A stretch of 64,000 nucleotides of DNA from Pseudomonadota bacterium (GTDB taxonomy: Bacteria; Pseudomonadota; Gammaproteobacteria; Xanthomonadales; Wenzhouxiangellaceae). The translations under genes were made by a program, and so were the position numbers. This document shows, in pieces, positions 9,052-18,629 of this stretch. The DNA is taken from NCBI GenBank assembly GCA_013285445.1, contig CP053448.1, forward strand, positions 3,207,530 to 3,271,529, written 5' to 3'. The notes beneath the pieces are model-generated. The model had not been told where the DNA came from, made no database searches, and saw only the letters and a program-made list of their open reading frames with translations. The stretch's first letter is position 1. The number at the start of each line of letters is the position of its first letter.

Positions 9052-10158
9052 ATGAGCCTTGCCAAACGGACAACAGCCGTCATCATGTTCTGCACGGTGG
9101 TCGTGTCGTCGGCAAGGGCCGACATGGTCATCGATGCCGACATGACCGGAAACTGGTTCGTTGCCGGTCAGCCCGGACATGGCCTGCAGCTCGAAATCAT
9201 CGATCTGAGTCGCGCGGTCGTTGCCTGGTATACCTTCGACACCGAGGGCCAGCCCCTGTGGCTGTTCGGTGAGGGCCGCATCGAAGGCGACACGATCGTT
9301 GCCGATCTGTACCGCTTCGAGGGCACCCGCTTTCCGCCCGACTTCGAGTCCGACGAGATTGCGGGCACGAAGTGGGGCCGAATCCAGATCCGCCGCACCG
9401 GCTGCGATGCGGCAGCGTTTTCCTACACACCCGAAGAGGGCGCCTACCTGCCCGCCGAGTTCCCGCTGCAGCGGCTGACCCGCATCGATGGCTCGCGCTG
9501 CGGCCCGGAGGCGCCGGGCCAGACCGTGGCCTGGGATCTGCGTCACGGCAACCAGGGCTTCGAGCCGCTGTTTGTCGACTATCCCGAAGGCGGGGAGGAC
9601 TTCTACGAGTTGGCCGCGGGCCACCGCGCAATGCCGGCACCATGGGATGATCGCGGCGGCATCGAGATCAGCGGCAACAATCACTCCGACGATCTGATGA
9701 TGCTGCTGTTTCGCCCGCTTCGCGGACTGACTCCCGGCGCCAGCTATGTCATCGAGCTGGAGATGCAGTTTGCCAGCGATGTGCCGTCAGGCTGCGTCGG
9801 TATCGGCGGGTCGCCCGGGGACAGCGTGTTCATGCGGCTCGGCGCGGCCGGCCAACGGCCCGATACCGAGATCGTCGACGGCATGCACCGGGCCATCCTC
9901 GACCTGGGTCAGCAGGCCAGCCCGGGTGACGATGCGCTGGGCGTCGGCACTCTGGCCAACGGCCTTGATGAATCGCTGTGCGCGGATCCGGATCGGCCGT
10001 GGCGCCTCAAGCGCGTCTCGACCGCCGGGCAGGCACTTGAAGTCACCGCCGACGCCGAGGGCCGCATCTGGGTCTACGGCCTGAGCGATTCGGGATTCGA
10101 GGGCACCACGATCTGGTACCTGACCGAATTCGTGGTGCGGCTGGACGAACTGGAGTAG
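9052..10158 (+). CDS. Secreted hypothetical protein with GNWFVAGQPGHG repeat-like motif
   Basis: 368 residues beginning with a signal peptide (basic start, hydrophobic AVIMFCTVVVSSARA, cleavage near ADM). The ATG at 9052 has GGAG six bases upstream. The mature N-terminus carries GNWFVAGQPGHGLQLEI...WYTFDTEGQPLWLFGEG, a beta-rich module I recall from several secreted proteins of this lineage. The rest is acidic, with Cys pairs that could form disulfides in the periplasm or outside. No catalytic motif is evident. It converges on recG with 55 bp between stops. Confidence 0.8.
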   Translation: MSLAKRTTAVIMFCTVVVSSARADMVIDADMTGNWFVAGQPGHGLQLEIIDLSRAVVAWYTFDTEGQPLWLFGEGRIEGDTIVADLYRFEGTRFPPDFESDEIAGTKWGRIQIRRTGCDAAAFSYTPEEGAYLPAEFPLQRLTRIDGSRCGPEAPGQTVAWDLRHGNQGFEPLFVDYPEGGEDFYELAAGHRAMPAPWDDRGGIEISGNNHSDDLMMLLFRPLRGLTPGASYVIELEMQFASDVPSGCVGIGGSPGDSVFMRLGAAGQRPDTEIVDGMHRAILDLGQQASPGDDALGVGTLANGLDESLCADPDRPWRLKRVSTAGQALEVTADAEGRIWVYGLSDSGFEGTTIWYLTEFVVRLDELE

Positions 10159-10213
10159 CCGGCCAGGGCACCCATCCGACCACCGCCTTCGGGGCCATGG
10201 CGCCAGCGTCGGC

Positions 10214-12271
10214 TCAGACGTCCACGAACTGCTCGGCATCCCCCAGCCAGCGCTCGATGATCAGGTCGGCGCCTGCAGCATCAAGCGTTCCGGCCAGCGA
10301 CTTGACCGAATCGAGCAGCCCGGCATCGCGCGCCAGGTCGGCCACGCGGAAACGCAGCATGCCGGTCTGGCGGGTGCCGAGCACCTCACCGGGGCCGCGC
10401 AGCTCGAGATCCCGTTCGGCAATGACGAAGCCGTCGTTGGTCTCGCGCATCGTCTCAAGGCGCTTCTGCGCGGTCTGTCCCAGCGGCGGTTTGTAGATCA
10501 GCACGCAGGCGGCCTGTTCGCTGCCGCGTCCGACCCGGCCCCTGAGCTGGTGCAGCTGAGACAACCCGAGCCGCTCGGCGTTTTCGATCATCATCAGGCT
10601 GGCATTGGGTACATCCACGCCAACCTCGATCACCGTGGTCGCGACCAGCAGGTCGACCCGGCCGCCGGCGAAGTCTTCCATCACGCCCTGCTTGTCGGTC
10701 GGTTTCATGCGACCGTGAACCAGCCCGACGGTAAACTGCGGCAAGGCTGCGGCCAGCTCCCCGGCGGTCGACTCGGCCGCCTGTGCCTCGAGCACATCGG
10801 ACTCCTCGATCAGCGGGCAGACCCAGTAGGCCTGGCGACCCTCGGCCAGGGCGCGCCTGAGGCGCTCGATGATTTCCTCGCGACGGCCCTGACTGATGGC
10901 CACGGTAGTCACCGGCTTGCGACCCGGCGGCAGCTCGTCGATCACCGAAATGTCGAGGCCGGCATAGCTGGTCATCGCCAGGGTGCGCGGGATCGGTGTG
11001 GCGGTCATCACCAGCTGGTGCGGCACGCGCTGCCCCTCGCTGCCCTTGGCGGCTAGCGCCAGGCGTTGATGCACGCCGAAGCGGTGCTGCTCGTCGACCA
11101 CGACCAGCGCCAGGTCACGGAATTCCACGCCTTTCTGGAACAGGGCATGCGTGCCGATCGCGATCGACGCATCGCCGGCCAGGCCCTCAAGCGCCTCGCG
11201 CCGGGCCTTGCCCTTGACCTTGCCGGCCAGCCAGACCGGCTCGATATCCAGCGGACCAAGCCACGCCGAGAGCGTGTTGAGGTGCTGCTCGGCCAGAATT
11301 TCGGTGGGCGCGACGATCGCCGCCTGGCGGCCGCTGGCGGCCGCGGCCAGCAGGGCGAAGGCCGCGACCAGTGTCTTGCCCGAGCCGACGTCGCCCTGCA
11401 ACAGGCGACGCATGGGCCGGCGTCCGGCCAGGTCGCCCGCAATCTCGGCAATCACGCGTCGCTGTGCGCCCGTCGGCGCGAAGCCGACGGCCTCGAGCAG
11501 GCGCGACTCAAGCGCCGCATCCGGTTTGAGCGGCCGCGATTGCTGACGGGCGCGGGCGCGGTTGAGCCGGGTCAGGGCGAGGTGATGGGCCAGCAGCTCT
11601 TCAACGGCCAGACGCTGCACGGCCGGATGATGGCCGTCGAGAAGGGCGTCGAGTCTCTCGTCAGGTGCCGGCCGGTGAACGATGCGAACGCACTCGACCA
11701 GAGCCGGACAAGCAGCTCCGGCCAGCGCATCCGGCAGCGCCAGCGCACCGGAAAGCGCGCGCTCGACAGCCGCGTCGATCAAGCGGGCCAGCGTGGCCTG
11801 GGCCAGGCCCTGGGTAACCGGGTAGATGGCGGTCAGGTACTTCGGCAGCGGCGGCGCGGCGCCCTTGCCCAGCACCTGCGCCTGTGGATGGGCCATTTCA
11901 AAACCCTGCGGCCCGAAACGCACATCGCCGAAGCAGCGCACCCGGTTGCCCACCCGGAACATGCGCTGCTGCGAGGGGTAGAAGCGGAAGAAACGAAGCG
12001 TGATTTCGCCGGCGTCGTCGGCCAGCGTCACCAGCAGCATGCGCCGCCGGCGCTGCACCACTTCATGGTGGACGACCCGGCCCTCGACCTGCACGCGGGT
12101 GTCCGGCCGAACCCGGTTCATCGGCACGATACGCGTGCGGTCTTCGTAGCGCAACGGGCGATGGAACAGCAAGTCGATCTCGCGGGTCAGGCCCAGCGCC
12201 TTCAGGCGCGAGGCCACCTGCGGCCCGACGCCATCGAGTTCGCTGACCGCGCGCAGGCCGCCTTCGCTCAC
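10214..12271 (-). CDS. recG: ATP-dependent DNA helicase RecG
   Basis: 685 residues, standard RecG length. It has an N-terminal wedge domain with an OB fold (about 60-160, TRVQVEGRVV...ITLRFFRFYPSQ), Walker A GDVGSGKT near residue 300, DEQHRFGVHQR (motif II), VMTATPIPRTLAMT (motif III), and C-terminal helicase motifs including ATTVIEVGVDVPNAS and QLRGRVGRG. It remodels stalled forks and Holliday junctions. The start is GTG at 12271 with no strong ribosome site. It follows ridA by 27 bp on the same strand, at the end of the yicC-gmk-rpoZ-spoT-ridA run. Confidence 0.97.
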   Translation of the reverse strand: MSEGGLRAVSELDGVGPQVASRLKALGLTREIDLLFHRPLRYEDRTRIVPMNRVRPDTRVQVEGRVVHHEVVQRRRRMLLVTLADDAGEITLRFFRFYPSQQRMFRVGNRVRCFGDVRFGPQGFEMAHPQAQVLGKGAAPPLPKYLTAIYPVTQGLAQATLARLIDAAVERALSGALALPDALAGAACPALVECVRIVHRPAPDERLDALLDGHHPAVQRLAVEELLAHHLALTRLNRARARQQSRPLKPDAALESRLLEAVGFAPTGAQRRVIAEIAGDLAGRRPMRRLLQGDVGSGKTLVAAFALLAAAASGRQAAIVAPTEILAEQHLNTLSAWLGPLDIEPVWLAGKVKGKARREALEGLAGDASIAIGTHALFQKGVEFRDLALVVVDEQHRFGVHQRLALAAKGSEGQRVPHQLVMTATPIPRTLAMTSYAGLDISVIDELPPGRKPVTTVAISQGRREEIIERLRRALAEGRQAYWVCPLIEESDVLEAQAAESTAGELAAALPQFTVGLVHGRMKPTDKQGVMEDFAGGRVDLLVATTVIEVGVDVPNASLMMIENAERLGLSQLHQLRGRVGRGSEQAACVLIYKPPLGQTAQKRLETMRETNDGFVIAERDLELRGPGEVLGTRQTGMLRFRVADLARDAGLLDSVKSLAGTLDAAGADLIIERWLGDAEQFVDV

Positions 12272-12298
12272 GATGCAGACAATACCGGTCGACGGCGT

Positions 12299-12688
12299 TC
12301 AGCCGCCGCCCAGCACCATGACGGCATCCATCTCGACCGGCACGCCCCTGGGCAGGGCCGAAACCTCGACAGTGGCCCGCGCCGGATACGGCTCGGAGAA
12401 GCGCTCGGCCATCAGCTCGTTGACCACACCAAACTGCCCCAGGTCAGTCAGGAAGATATTGAGCTTGACGACATCGTCAAGCGAGCCGCCGGCTGCCTCG
12501 GCCACCGCCTTCAGGTTGTCAAATACGCGGTTGACCTGATCGGTGAAGTCGCCTTCGACGACTTCGCCGGTCGCCGGATCGAGCGGAATCTGACCGGACA
12601 GGTAAACCGTGTCACCGGACCTGACGGCCTGGGAATACGGCCCGATGGCCGCCGGTGCGTGGCTGGAATGGATGGGTTGTCTTGACAT
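12299..12688 (-). CDS. ridA: RidA-family reactive intermediate deaminase
   Basis: A 129-residue YjgF/YER057c/UK114 protein that hydrolyses enamine/imine intermediates from PLP enzymes. IGPYSQAV near residue 15, [11 protein letters not shown], and the C-terminal [19 protein letters not shown] with the substrate-carboxylate Arg are all present. An ATG with GAAGGA just upstream supports the start. It is located between spoT and recG; about 400 bp of non-coding DNA separates it from spoT. Confidence 0.96.
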   Translation of the reverse strand: MSRQPIHSSHAPAAIGPYSQAVRSGDTVYLSGQIPLDPATGEVVEGDFTDQVNRVFDNLKAVAEAAGGSLDDVVKLNIFLTDLGQFGVVNELMAERFSEPYPARATVEVSALPRGVPVEMDAVMVLGGG

Positions 12689-12908
12689 GATCCTTCTCCG
12701 GGGATGTAAGCCAGGCAGCGTGTCAATCGTTCAGCCCTTGATGCCGCAGACGAGCCGATCTCGCATGGTTGATAAGACTTGCGCGCAGGATGGCTCCGGC
12801 AACAGGGCGTGTCCGAAGAACGGGCCTCGCCTCCACCCTGCGGCCGAACGTGCAGACTTGCCTTGTAACAGCACCCGCGCCGGCATGCAACTCGTTTGAT
12901 CCCGCGTC

Positions 12909-13072
12909 ATTCACCACCCGCACGTCACGAGAGGTCGTCAGGGCGTGCAGATAAGGCGTTTCTCGACCGAGCGCGCCGGAAATGCACTCACCTGTACGGT
13001 GAAGGATGCGCGACCGAGCGAAACGGTGCAGATGCGCGGTCTGGCGGCGTCGCAGTAGAGCGGGTGGTGAAT
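12909..13072. repeat. 164-bp segment bounded by a perfect 13-bp inverted repeat
   Basis: The 400-bp ridA-spoT gap (12689-13087) holds no convincing gene. ATTCACCACCCGC at 12909-12921 and its exact reverse complement at 13060-13072 bracket 138 bp. The right 38 bp (13035-13072) recurs with one mismatch, inverted, at 63891-63928, where it forms the end and 3' flank of another gene. Identity of the element is unknown; it could be a small mobile or regulatory repeat. Confidence 0.6.
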
Positions 13073-13087
13073 CAGGCGGATTGATAC

Positions 13088-15202
13088 TCACGCGATCTCC
13101 CGCGTGACTTTTAGCACGTGGCGGTTGCGGCGCAGACGGCGCATGACGCGCGCGAGCTGATCGCGCCCGGTCACGGCCAGGGTGAAGTGCAAAATGGCCG
13201 TCTCCCGCGTGCTGGAGGGCTGTTCGACCCGCTCGATGTTGGCGCCGACCTCGCTCAGGGTGGCCGAAACCGAGGCCAGCACACCGGGGCCGTTGACCGT
13301 CACGATCTTCAGCCGCACCAGGAACTGTCCACGCATCACCGGCGCCCAGTTGACTTCCAGACAGCGATCGGCATGGCTCTTGCGTAACTCCGGCACGTTG
13401 GGGCAGCGCTGCTGATGCACGACAATCCCCTTGCCGGGCGAGAGGTAGCCCATGATGGCATCACCGGGTACCGGATGACAGCAGTTGGCGTACTCGATGG
13501 CGCTGCCCTCGGTGCCGCCAATGGTCAGGCTTTCGGATTCTGGCTCCTCGCTGGACCGCCGCTGGGTCAACGGCAGCAGCTTGTGCGCAACGACTCGTGC
13601 GAGCATGTCACCGCGGGCAATCCGGATCAGCAGGTCTTCGAGGCGATCGACACCGAGGCGCTTGAGGTAGCGACCGAGCCGGCGCTGCGAAATCTTCTCG
13701 AGCGAATAGCCGCGGCGGGCCAGGGCCTGATCGAGCAGGCGATGGCCGATGGCGACCGAATCGGCCTGTTCGAGATTCTTCAGGTGGGCACGGATGCTGG
13801 AGCGCGCCTTGGAGGTGACCACGAACTCCAGCCATTCGGGCTGGGGCGTGGCCTCCGGATCGGTGATGATCTCGACCGTCTGACCACTTTCCAGGCGTGT
13901 GTTGAGTGGCATGGGTTCGCGGTCGATACGAGCGCCAACGGCCTGGTTGCCGATATCGGTATGGATGGCATAGGCGAAGTCCAGCGCGGTCGAATCGGCC
14001 TTGAGATCGATGATCTTGCCGCGCGGCGTGAACACGAAGACCTCGTCGGGAAACAGCTCGGCCTTGGCCGCGTCCAGGAACTCGACCGAATCGCCGGCAC
14101 GCGACTGGGTCTCGACCAGCTTCAGCAGCCATTCACGGGCCCGCACTGCGGTCGATCCGTCCGGCGTGGCCTTGTAGAGCCAGTGCGCGGCAGCGCCCTT
14201 CTCGGCAACCAGGTCCATCTCCTCGGTGCGGATCTGCATTTCGACCGGTACGCCATAGGACGAATTGAGCACGGTGTGCAGCGACTGGTAACCGTTCGGC
14301 TTGGGCAGCGCAATATAGTCCTTGAAACTGCCGGGTTTGGGCTTGTAGAGCGCGTGCACGATACCCAGAGCCTGGTAGCAGTGCGGCTCGGACTGGGTCA
14401 CGATCCGAAACGCGTACAGATCCATGACCTGGTCATAGGACAGCGACTTGTCGCGCATCTTGCGGTAGATGCTGTAGGTGGTCTTGGTACGGCCCTCGAC
14501 GCGCGCCGGAATACCGGCCTCGCTCAGGCGCTTCTTGACCGATTCACCGATCGAGTCGATGATTTCGGCCCGGTTTCCGGCACTGCGCTTGACCCGGCGG
14601 CTGATGATGCGATAGCGGTTGGGATAGAGATGGCAAAAGCCCAGATCCTCGAGTTCCTCGCGCAGCTCGTTCATGCCCAGCCGGGCCGCGATCGGTGCGT
14701 AAATATCTAGCGTTTCGGCCGAAATCCGCCGCCGCGCGTTCACCGACATCGCCTCGATCGTGCGCATGTTGTGCAGACGATCAGCCAGCTTGATGAAGAT
14801 CACGCGCAGGTCACGGCTCATGGCCAGCAGCAGCTTGCGGAAGCTCTCCGCATCGGCCTCGCGCCGGGTGCGGAACTTCATCTTGTCCAGCTTGGTGACG
14901 CCGTCGACCAGTTTTGCGATCTGCGGATCGAAGTCGCGCTCCAGATCTGCGTGTTCGAGCGCAGTGTCCTCGATGGTGTCATGCAGGATGGCTGCGGCGA
15001 TGGTCTGGTGATCCATGCGCATGCCGGCGAGGATGCGCGCGACCTCAACCGGATGAAAGATATAGGCTTCGCCCGTGCGGCGCTTCTGACCCTCGTGCGC
15101 TTCGGCGCCAACCTCGTAGGCACGCAGCACGATGGCGACATGCTCCGGTTCGAGGTAAGTATTGAGCAGCCCCCTCAGCTCGCGAACCGGACCGGGCAGC
15201 AT
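13088..15202 (-). CDS. spoT: Bifunctional (p)ppGpp synthetase/hydrolase
   Basis: 704 residues with the RelA/SpoT layout. The HD hydrolase domain includes IFHPVEVARIL and ILHDTIEDT (HD at 74-75). The synthetase domain (about 235-360) includes TYSIYRKMRDK, DLYAFRIVTQ and KPKPGSFKDYIALPK. TGS lies near 385-450, and a C-terminal ACT domain ends the protein. An intact HD motif argues for SpoT rather than hydrolase-dead RelA. The frame continues upstream, but MLPGPVRELRG at 15202 gives family length. It follows rpoZ by 49 bp, the classic gmk-rpoZ-spoT order linking GTP supply, polymerase and alarmone. Confidence 0.96.
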   Translation of the reverse strand: MLPGPVRELRGLLNTYLEPEHVAIVLRAYEVGAEAHEGQKRRTGEAYIFHPVEVARILAGMRMDHQTIAAAILHDTIEDTALEHADLERDFDPQIAKLVDGVTKLDKMKFRTRREADAESFRKLLLAMSRDLRVIFIKLADRLHNMRTIEAMSVNARRRISAETLDIYAPIAARLGMNELREELEDLGFCHLYPNRYRIISRRVKRSAGNRAEIIDSIGESVKKRLSEAGIPARVEGRTKTTYSIYRKMRDKSLSYDQVMDLYAFRIVTQSEPHCYQALGIVHALYKPKPGSFKDYIALPKPNGYQSLHTVLNSSYGVPVEMQIRTEEMDLVAEKGAAAHWLYKATPDGSTAVRAREWLLKLVETQSRAGDSVEFLDAAKAELFPDEVFVFTPRGKIIDLKADSTALDFAYAIHTDIGNQAVGARIDREPMPLNTRLESGQTVEIITDPEATPQPEWLEFVVTSKARSSIRAHLKNLEQADSVAIGHRLLDQALARRGYSLEKISQRRLGRYLKRLGVDRLEDLLIRIARGDMLARVVAHKLLPLTQRRSSEEPESESLTIGGTEGSAIEYANCCHPVPGDAIMGYLSPGKGIVVHQQRCPNVPELRKSHADRCLEVNWAPVMRGQFLVRLKIVTVNGPGVLASVSATLSEVGANIERVEQPSSTRETAILHFTLAVTGRDQLARVMRRLRRNRHVLKVTREIA

Positions 15203-15251
15203 GGCACAACTCCGTTCGGGTGGGGGGGCGTCAGTCGGGTCGTGGCCAGGT

Positions 15252-15524
15252 TCAGTCGAGATCGTCCTCGGGCGGCGCTGGAATCTCGGACTGCATGGCC
15301 GCCAGCCGCGCGTCAAGCTCGGCCTGCAGGCCGGCAATGTTTTCGTCGGTGACCTCGCCCTCGGCAATCTCGCGCAGGGCCATGACGGTCGGCTTGTCCG
15401 ATTCCTCTTCGACCAGCGGATCCGCGCCATTGGCAATCATGCGGGCGCGCTGCGCAGCGGTCATGACCAGCTCGAAGCGGTTGGGTACGGCCTCGATACA
15501 GTCTTCAACAGTTACTCTTGCCAT
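15252..15524 (-). CDS. rpoZ: DNA-directed RNA polymerase omega subunit
   Basis: 90 residues starting [19 protein letters not shown] and continuing [15 protein letters not shown], the near-invariant omega signature; the C-terminal half is acidic. Omega assists beta' folding and forms part of ppGpp binding site 1, fitting its place between gmk and spoT. The ATG at 15524 matches the conserved N-terminus; the longer open frame has no family support. Confidence 0.96.
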   Translation of the reverse strand: MARVTVEDCIEAVPNRFELVMTAAQRARMIANGADPLVEEESDKPTVMALREIAEGEVTDENIAGLQAELDARLAAMQSEIPAPPEDDLD

Positions 15525-15571
15525 AATGAAATCATGCTTCCTTGGGAAAAAATGGCCGTTGCGGCCGCGAA

Positions 15572-16207
15572 TCAATCCCTTATTGTAATCCGGCTGGCTG
15601 ATTCATCCAACAGCCGGGCGACCCGGGAGGCCTGACGCGATCGCCGCAGTGGCCAGGCGGTGATGATCGCCTGCAGATCTGTGACGGCGCGCTCGAAGTC
15701 CTGATTGACCACCATCCAGTCGAAATCCCGGCAGGCGCCGATCTCGCGCTGCGCCTCTCCAAGGCGCCGGCGAATCACGTCCGGCGCATCCAGACCGCGC
15801 TGTTCCAGCCGCCGCGCCAGCGTCTCCAGGGATGGCGGCAGGATGAAAATGGCGCAGGTTCCGGGATGACGCTGGCGCACCTGGGCGGCTCCCTGGACGT
15901 CGATTTCAAGCAGCACGTCCCGGCCCTGATCCCATAGCCGGCGAACGCGATCATGCGAGGTCCCGTAGAGGTTGCCGAATACCTCGGCATGTTCGAGATA
16001 GCGACCGGCTCCGACGCCCTGCCGGAAAGTGTCGACATCAACGAAATGGTAGTGCTCACCGTCGACTTCGCCGCGTCGCGCGGGGCGGGTCGTGTCGGAA
16101 ATCGACAGCGCCAGGCGCGGGCAGCGCTCGATCAGGGCATTGATCAGGCTGGTCTTGCCGGCCCCGCTGGGCGCGGCAATGATATAGATTTCGCCGCTAT
16201 TCGACAT
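15572..16207 (-). CDS. gmk: Guanylate kinase
   Basis: 211 residues. P-loop APSGAGKTS at residues 12-20, the GMP-binding region [38 protein letters not shown] and the RRL lid segment. It phosphorylates GMP to GDP. The start MSNSGE at 16207 overlaps the end of yicC by 11 bp, indicating translational coupling. rpoZ follows after 47 bp. Confidence 0.97.
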   Translation of the reverse strand: MSNSGEIYIIAAPSGAGKTSLINALIERCPRLALSISDTTRPARRGEVDGEHYHFVDVDTFRQGVGAGRYLEHAEVFGNLYGTSHDRVRRLWDQGRDVLLEIDVQGAAQVRQRHPGTCAIFILPPSLETLARRLEQRGLDAPDVIRRRLGEAQREIGACRDFDWMVVNQDFERAVTDLQAIITAWPLRRSRQASRVARLLDESASRITIRD

Positions 16208-17066
16208 TCTGGACCTGCTCGCGCATCTGCTCGACCAGCACCTTGAGCTCCACCGCGGCCTGACCCACATCGGCCAGCGATGCCTTGGAGCCGAGCGTGT
16301 TGGCCTCCCGGTTGAGCTCCTGCATCAAAAAATCCAGGCGCCGGCCGACGGGCTCGTCGAGCGCCAGGACCCGGCGCACCTCGGCGACATGCGCCTCGAG
16401 CCGGTCCAGTTCCTCATCCACGTCGAGCTTTTGCAGCTGCAGCACCACTTCCTGCTCGATCCGGCCCGGCTCGACCGGCGCGGAAAGCGACTCGAGGCGC
16501 TGCCGAAAGCGCGCATCGAGCGCCTGGCGAATGGCGGGCAGCTGCTCACGCACCTGAGCGACCTGCTGTTCGACTCCGCCCAGACGCTGTTCGAGCATGG
16601 CGGCTATGGCCTCTCCCTCTCTGGCACGACTGGCCACAAGACTGTCGAGCGCCTGATCGAGCAGCGCCAGTGCCGGTGCGTGGATCTGCTCGGCGTCGAT
16701 CGGCCGCTGTTCGATCAGGCCTGGCCAGGCCAGCAATCCGGTCAGCTCGGTGCGGGTATTACCGTCGGCCAGCTCAGCCAGCTCCTCATGGGCCTCGAGC
16801 AGCGAGCGCGCCAGATCCCGATTCAGGCGTATTTCCGCGGCCTGCACGCCGGGATCGAGCCGAAAACGCAGCCCGGCCTCGACTTTGCCGCGCGCCAGAC
16901 GGTCTTTCAGACGCTGGCGCACATCCGGCTCGAGGGCGCGGAAGTCATCGGGCATCCGCAGCGACAGGTCCAGGTAGCGCTGGTTGACCGATCGCAGCTC
17001 CCAGGTCAGTTCGCCGGCGCCGGCGGTAGCAGAGCACCGCGCAAAAGCGGTCATTGAACGAATCAT
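16197..17066 (-). CDS. yicC: YicC/YloC-family endoribonuclease-like protein
   Basis: 289 residues. The N-terminal MIRSMTAFAR and ELRSVNQRYLDLSLRMPDDFR, and the C-terminal RRLDFLMQELNREANTLGSKA, are the two YicC signature blocks. E. coli YicC has been described as an endoribonuclease acting on RyhB. The start at 17066 matches the conserved N-terminus, although the frame extends upstream. It leads the leftward operon and diverges from rph with 67 bp between starts. Confidence 0.94.
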   Translation of the reverse strand: MIRSMTAFARCSATAGAGELTWELRSVNQRYLDLSLRMPDDFRALEPDVRQRLKDRLARGKVEAGLRFRLDPGVQAAEIRLNRDLARSLLEAHEELAELADGNTRTELTGLLAWPGLIEQRPIDAEQIHAPALALLDQALDSLVASRAREGEAIAAMLEQRLGGVEQQVAQVREQLPAIRQALDARFRQRLESLSAPVEPGRIEQEVVLQLQKLDVDEELDRLEAHVAEVRRVLALDEPVGRRLDFLMQELNREANTLGSKASLADVGQAAVELKVLVEQMREQVQNVE

Positions 17067-17133
17067 GTGCGCAAACCGGTTCAGTTCCGAATCGCTCATG
17101 GTACCCTTGGCGCACCCCGAATAGAAAGGACCC

Positions 17134-17862
17134 ATGGCCTTGCAGAGAGCTTCCGGCCGACGGCTTGACGAACTGCGCCCTGTCTGTATCGAACGACATT
17201 ACACCCGTCACGCTGAAGGCTCGGTGCTGATTTCTTGCGGCGATACGCGAGTGCTGTGTACCGCCAGCGTGGAAGAGCGCGTGCCGCCGTGGCTGCGCGG
17301 TCAGGGTCAGGGCTGGGTGACGGCCGAGTACGGCATGCTGCCGCGAGCGACCGGTACGCGCAACATGCGCGAGGCCACCCGCGGCAAGCAGGGTGGACGC
17401 ACCCTGGAGATCCAGCGCCTGATCGGGCGCAGCCTGCGTTCGGTGGTCAACCTCGAGGCGCTGGGCGAGCGCACTGTCACCCTCGATTGTGACGTCCTGC
17501 AGGCCGATGGCGGGACGCGCACCGCGTCGATCACCGGCGCTTACGTGGCTCTGGTCGACGCCATGGACACCTTGTTCGACGCCGGCAAGCTCCGGCGCAA
17601 GCCCATCCACGGTCGGGTGGCCGCTGTGTCGGTGGGCATGCTTGGCGCCCATGCAGTGCTCGACCTGGACTACGCGGAAGACTCCGGCGCCGATACCGAT
17701 CTGAACGTGGTCATGAACGACGGCGGTGGATTCATCGAGATCCAGGGCACCGCCGAGGGTCACGCCTTTCGCCGCGAAGAACTCAACGCCATGCTCGAGC
17801 TGGCCGAAAAGGGCGTGGCCGAACTGATCGTCACCCAGGAAGCCGCTCTCGATGGGGCTTGA
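17134..17862 (+). CDS. rph: Ribonuclease PH
   Basis: 242 residues, full-length RNase PH, a phosphorolytic 3'-5' exonuclease that trims tRNA precursors. Markers are [56 protein letters not shown] with the phosphate-binding arginines, and [25 protein letters not shown] lies five bases before the ATG. The 3' end overlaps rdgB by 11 bp. Confidence 0.97.
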   Translation: MALQRASGRRLDELRPVCIERHYTRHAEGSVLISCGDTRVLCTASVEERVPPWLRGQGQGWVTAEYGMLPRATGTRNMREATRGKQGGRTLEIQRLIGRSLRSVVNLEALGERTVTLDCDVLQADGGTRTASITGAYVALVDAMDTLFDAGKLRRKPIHGRVAAVSVGMLGAHAVLDLDYAEDSGADTDLNVVMNDGGGFIEIQGTAEGHAFRREELNAMLELAEKGVAELIVTQEAALDGA

Positions 17863-18451
17863 CGGCGGCAGGCTCGTCCTGGCCAGCGGCAATCCCGGCA
17901 AGCTCAGGGAGCTGTCGCACGTGCTCGAGCCTTTGGGTATCACGATCCATTCGCAAGCCGATTTCGATATCGATCCGGTCGAGGAAACCGGGCTGACCTT
18001 CGTCGAAAACGCGCTGATCAAGGCCCGCGAAGCGGCACGCGTATCACGGCTGCCGGCCCTGGCCGACGACTCCGGCCTGGTCGTGGAGGCGCTCAACGGT
18101 CGCCCGGGAATCCACTCGGCGCGCTATGCCGGTGCCCAGGCCAGCGACGCGGACAACAACCGCAAGCTGCTCGAGGAACTGGCCGACCTGCCGATGGAAC
18201 GGCGCAGCGCACACTTCCACTGCTGCCTGGTGCTGCTGCGTCACGCCGCCGACCCGTCACCAATCATCGCCGAAGGCCGCTGGCACGGCCACATCCTCGA
18301 GACCGCGCGCGGCAGCAACGGCTTCGGCTACGACCCCCTGTTCCACGACCGCCAGCTCGGCGCCACCGCCGCCGAACTGCCGATGGAAGAAAAAGCCCGC
18401 GTCAGCCACCGCGGCCAGGCACTCGCGGCGCTGATCGAACGGTTGTCGTAG
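17852..18451 (+). CDS. rdgB: Non-canonical purine NTP pyrophosphatase (RdgB/HAM1)
   Basis: 199 residues with the HAM1 order: [69 protein letters not shown] and a closing [11 protein letters not shown]. It removes ITP, dITP and XTP from the pool. It overlaps rph by 11 bp. The stop codon TAG is the TAG of a GTAGGTCG REP-like hairpin, so the repeat begins on the stop codon; the protein nevertheless has normal family length. Confidence 0.96.
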   Translation: MGLDGGRLVLASGNPGKLRELSHVLEPLGITIHSQADFDIDPVEETGLTFVENALIKAREAARVSRLPALADDSGLVVEALNGRPGIHSARYAGAQASDADNNRKLLEELADLPMERRSAHFHCCLVLLRHAADPSPIIAEGRWHGHILETARGSNGFGYDPLFHDRQLGATAAELPMEEKARVSHRGQALAALIERLS

Positions 18452-18471
18452 GTCGCCGTCGCATCCGCGAC
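18448..18471 (+). repeat. REP-like hairpin on the rdgB stop codon
   Basis: GTAGGTCGCCGTCGCATCCGCGAC: GTAG foot, then arms GTCGCCG and CCGCGAC around a TCGCAT loop with one imperfect pair. The TAG of the GTAG foot is the stop codon of rdgB. It could act as a transcript-end stabiliser. Confidence 0.8.
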
Positions 18472-18536
18472 TGAGCTTTTCCTTTCGCCTTTCGCCTTTC
18501 CACTCACGCCTTCAGTACAGATTCCCCACCTCGTCC

Positions 18537-18560
18537 GTCGGGGACGCGGCCCCGACCTAC
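18537..18560 (-). repeat. REP-like hairpin, inverted orientation
   Basis: GTCGGGGACGCGGCCCCGACCTAC, the reverse complement of GTAGGTCGGGG-CCGCGT-CCCCGAC. It faces the rdgB-proximal copy, so the pair forms a BIME-like arrangement. A CCTTTCGCCTTTC pyrimidine motif just before it (about 18481-18500) also occurs near 7550-7570. Confidence 0.8.
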
Positions 18561-18629
18561 CCGGATTCGTGGCCGAATCGCCGATGCAAGACACATGCCG
18601 TGCCCGGTGGGAATATAGTGAGTCGCATC

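Noticed and set aside
11066..12685. Plus-strand open frame of 539 codons opposite recG and ridA
   Set aside because: Covers two well-identified genes in antisense; no ribosome site or recognisable motif.
12723..13091. 122-codon minus-strand frame filling the ridA-spoT gap
   Set aside because: Overlaps the spoT stop, lacks a ribosome site and runs through the 13-bp inverted repeats; more likely non-coding repeat DNA.
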